Positions 61,969-64,000 of a DNA stretch of 64,000 nucleotides are shown here, in pieces (the first letter of the stretch is position 1; each line of letters opens with the position of its first letter). Origin of the DNA: Candidatus Rifleibacteriota bacterium (GTDB taxonomy: Bacteria > Riflebacteria > Ozemobacteria > Ozemobacterales > Ozemobacteraceae). Location: assembly GCA_029565415.1 (NCBI GenBank), contig JAKQOH010000092.1:29996-93995 (forward strand). Reading direction: 5' to 3'. The notes under the pieces were generated by a model, which made no database searches, was not told the DNA's origin, and was given only the letters and a program-made list of their open reading frames with translations. The position numbers and the translations under genes are program-made.

Positions 61969-62877
61969 TCAGAGTGGGTGGCGCGCGAAGAACTCGCGCA
62001 TCAGGCCGATGACTTTCTCGCCGACATCCTCGAGCAGATAATGGCCGGCGTCGGGGAAGGTGTGGACACGGGCCTGGGGCAGGTGCTTCCGCCACGTGTT
62101 CAGGAACGCCCGCTTGAAGATGAAGTCGCGCTGGCCCCAGCAGATGAGGGTGGGGGTGTTTCTGAACTGGGCCAGGCCGCTCTCGATCTGTTTGATCGTG
62201 CCCCAAGACGGATCGCCCGGCCGCAGCGGGATATCCTGCACGAAATGCGTCGTCGCGACCCGGTTCTTCCACGAGTCGTAGGGGCCGGTGAAGGCACGCT
62301 GCAGCTCCTCGCTCAGCGGCGTGTAGGTCGAGGTGCGGGCCGCGATCTCGGCGAACGCGTTGAGGCCGCGGTTGGCCCACTCGCCGAGCCGGCTGTTCCG
62401 GAACAGCCACAGGGGCCAGGGGAATTCCATCTCGTCGGGCAGCGGGAACGCGGCCGTGTTCATCAGCACCAGGCGTTTCACGCGCAGGGCATTGCGGTTC
62501 GCGAAGCCCATGCCGATCGCGCCGCCCCAGTCGTGCAGCACGAGGGTGATCGGGCGGGTGATGTTCAGGCGGGCGATCAGCGCCTCGAGATCGCGGATGC
62601 GCTGCTCCAGCGTATAGCTGTACCGTTTCGCGTCCGGTTTGTCCGAGAGGCCGCAGCCGATGTGGTCGGGGACGATGACCCGGTTCTCGTGACGGAACGC
62701 CGGAATCAGCGCCCGGAACAGGAACGACCACGAGGGGTTGCCATGGACCATCACGATCGGATCGCCCTCGCCCTCGTCGAGGTAGTGCTGGCGCAGGCCG
62801 TCGTGCTCGAACCAGTGGCTGCCGAAGGGATACAGGTGTCGGATATCTTCTATGTTGAAAGGAATATTATTGCTCAT
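61969..62877 (-). CDS. oleB: OleB-like beta-lactone decarboxylase (alpha/beta hydrolase)
   Basis: A 302-residue haloalkane-dehalogenase-like hydrolase. Oxyanion segment VMVHGNPSWSFLFRALI, nucleophile Asp in LVLHDWGGAIGMGFANR, and catalytic His in FPDAGHYLLEDVGEK. OleB converts the cis-beta-lactone made by OleC to a cis-olefin and CO2. Dehalogenase activity is the alternative, but position between oleA and oleC argues for OleB. The start at 62877 lies 15 bp after the oleA stop and has a poor ribosome site. An AT-rich island falls in its first codons. Confidence 0.92.
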   Translation of the reverse strand: MSNNIPFNIEDIRHLYPFGSHWFEHDGLRQHYLDEGEGDPIVMVHGNPSWSFLFRALIPAFRHENRVIVPDHIGCGLSDKPDAKRYSYTLEQRIRDLEALIARLNITRPITLVLHDWGGAIGMGFANRNALRVKRLVLMNTAAFPLPDEMEFPWPLWLFRNSRLGEWANRGLNAFAEIAARTSTYTPLSEELQRAFTGPYDSWKNRVATTHFVQDIPLRPGDPSWGTIKQIESGLAQFRNTPTLICWGQRDFIFKRAFLNTWRKHLPQARVHTFPDAGHYLLEDVGEKVIGLMREFFARHPL

Positions 62878-62892
62878 CGTTCGTTCCGTCCG

Positions 62893-63933
62893 TTACCAGC
62901 GCCAGCCCATCATCATGCTGTTCAGGCCGCTTCCGATACCGATGAAGCCGACCTTCATGCCGGGCTGGAGAATGCCGCGCTCCATCGCGATGGCGGCCGT
63001 GACCGGCAGCGAGACGGTGCCCATGTTTCCGAGATAGGGAAAGGTCGAGAAATCCTTGTCGAGCGTGATGCCGAGCGCCTGGAGGATCGCATCCCGGTTC
63101 GCCGTGGCGACCTGGTGCGAGATCAGCCGGTCGACCTCTCCGGCCGCCCACTGCATCTCGTTGTAGAACGCCTTGCCCACGCGCGCGACGAGCTCTCCGC
63201 CATGCTTGAGCAGGCCGATCGCGTTGGTTTCCATCATCTGCGACGCCCGTGGCGGCACGTGCGTGTCGGCGCCCCAGCGGCACATCCGGTGATGCTCGGG
63301 GGCGCCCATGTTGAACGCTCCGAGAAGCTGCGGCCGGCCCGGGCCGTACGAACCGTCGCTGAGAACGACCCCGACCGCGCCGGAGCCGCCGGTGAGCGTG
63401 GCCAGCGCCTGCTTGAAGAATTCCATCGTCCCCTCGGCCAGCATCCGCTCCATCATGATCGTGGTGATCTCACGTGCTGTCTCACAGGCCACGACGAGCC
63501 CGGCCTTGATCTGGCCCAGCTCGATGCGGTTCGCCACGTCGACGATGCCGCTCAGAACGCCCATGCACGCGTTCGAGACGTCGTGAATAGCCGTCGAAGC
63601 CTTGACCCCGAGCTGCGCGGCAACCCCACACGCCGTGGCCGGCTCGAAGTTGTCGCGGCAGACGCCGCCGTACACCACGGCGCCGATGTCCTCTTCGGGG
63701 ACGCCGGACTCGGCGATCGCTTTCAGGGCCGCTTTCGCCGCTCCGTCGAAGTTCAGGTGCCTCGGATCCCACCAGCGTCGCTCGCGAATCCCTGTCAGGG
63801 CCTCGAGCTGGCCCGGCTGGAGGAACAGCTTTTTGTACAGCGGCGAGAGCCGCTCCTCGATCCAGGTCGAGGTGATGATGTTGTGCGGCAACTCGTAACC
63901 GATCGATTCGAGGAAGACGCGGCTGTATTTCAT
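62893..63933 (-). CDS. oleA: OleA-like acyl-CoA condensing thiolase
   Basis: A 346-residue KAS III-like thiolase-fold enzyme. It performs head-to-head Claisen condensation of two acyl-CoAs to a beta-keto acid, the first step of olefin synthesis. Active Cys123 (VSNACMGVLSG), the OleA-specific Glu97 (NFEPATAC), His in LISHQVATAN and Asn in YLGNMGTVSLP are all present. The glutamate, absent from FabH, distinguishes it from a simple KAS III. It is the first gene of the cluster in this window. The 67 bp upstream to the window edge show no promoter or gene. Confidence 0.93.
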   Translation of the reverse strand: MKYSRVFLESIGYELPHNIITSTWIEERLSPLYKKLFLQPGQLEALTGIRERRWWDPRHLNFDGAAKAALKAIAESGVPEEDIGAVVYGGVCRDNFEPATACGVAAQLGVKASTAIHDVSNACMGVLSGIVDVANRIELGQIKAGLVVACETAREITTIMMERMLAEGTMEFFKQALATLTGGSGAVGVVLSDGSYGPGRPQLLGAFNMGAPEHHRMCRWGADTHVPPRASQMMETNAIGLLKHGGELVARVGKAFYNEMQWAAGEVDRLISHQVATANRDAILQALGITLDKDFSTFPYLGNMGTVSLPVTAAIAMERGILQPGMKVGFIGIGSGLNSMMMGWRW

Positions 63934-64000
63934 GAAGTGACCGGATGCCTTTCTGACGGCCTCGCAACTGGAACGTCGCGGACCTCAGAGGCCCGGAACC

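Noticed and set aside
61568..62731. 387-codon minus frame overlapping oleB and the CGGC gene
   Set aside because: It has low-complexity Arg/Pro content and conflicts with two recognised proteins.
1..64000. tRNA, rRNA, insertion sequences, integrases or prophage genes
   Set aside because: No cloverleaf, rRNA-like segment, transposase or integrase motif was recognised by reading. A dedicated tRNA scan was not possible.

Overview
The window is GC-rich (my impression is a little over 60% G+C), densely packed bacterial DNA. Genes run in long operons with ATGA or TGATG overlaps. No rRNA, tRNA, insertion sequence or phage gene was seen. The gene content suggests an anaerobic, amino-acid-fermenting, diderm bacterium: the coenzyme-B12 glutamate mutase pathway, a radical SAM enzyme, ferredoxin-type Fe-S proteins, IspH, a TRAP-type TAXI binding protein, type IV pilin-like proteins and ole hydrocarbon genes. 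An uncultured lineage such as Riflebacteria is possible, but nothing here fixes the phylum. Apart from the CRISPR locus (42821-44593), no gene-free stretch exceeds about 300 bases.

Layout. 1-8150 (minus): a methylaspartate-pathway operon. It reads GntR regulator, glmS, mutL, glmE, mal, AtuA-like, DUF4387, then a P-loop protein cut by the window edge. It has a well-formed sigma-70 promoter and a TTGGT-ATAG-ACCAA operator. 8178-11977 (minus): a periplasmic-sensor hybrid histidine kinase overlapping malic enzyme. 12036-18469 (minus): uracil permease, a Kef-type antiporter, trehalose synthase and a fused OtsA-OtsB, with a 19-bp palindrome before otsAB. 18737-21146 (plus): an unknown 179-aa protein and a DUF2157/GDYXXLXY membrane pair, ending at a strong bidirectional terminator shared with dnaK (minus).

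23302-30437 (plus): a TPR membrane protein, a large secreted protein of unknown family, three pilin-like proteins (one lacking Glu5, as in GspK/PilX) and a GAF adenylate/guanylate cyclase. This looks like a pilus or pseudopilus tip cassette. 30486-34038 (plus): flavodoxin-like reductase, MATE exporter and a B12-type radical SAM protein, all overlapping.

34073-44482 (plus): a complete type I-C CRISPR-Cas locus, cas3-cas5c-cas8c-cas7c-cas4-cas1-cas2, followed by a leader and an array of 20 identical 37-nt repeats plus one degenerate terminal repeat. A DUF4160-DUF2442 pair is inserted with essentially no gaps between cas7c and cas4. The leader carries four copies of an 8-bp sequence in two inverted pairs.

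44594-53049: a membrane protein with an internally duplicated domain, a membrane-anchored NUC1 nuclease (minus), a HEAT-repeat membrane protein, a STAS protein with a SpoIIE/PP2C phosphatase (partner switching without a visible kinase) and a 37-aa membrane peptide (minus). 53284-58701: ispH, a TAXI binding protein and a GGDEF protein (minus), then a polyferredoxin (plus). 58822-63933 (minus): oleA-oleB-CGGC-oleC-oleD, the long-chain olefin pathway.

Short AT-rich islands with clusters of ATA isoleucine codons recur at about one per gene across the window. No listed feature explains them.
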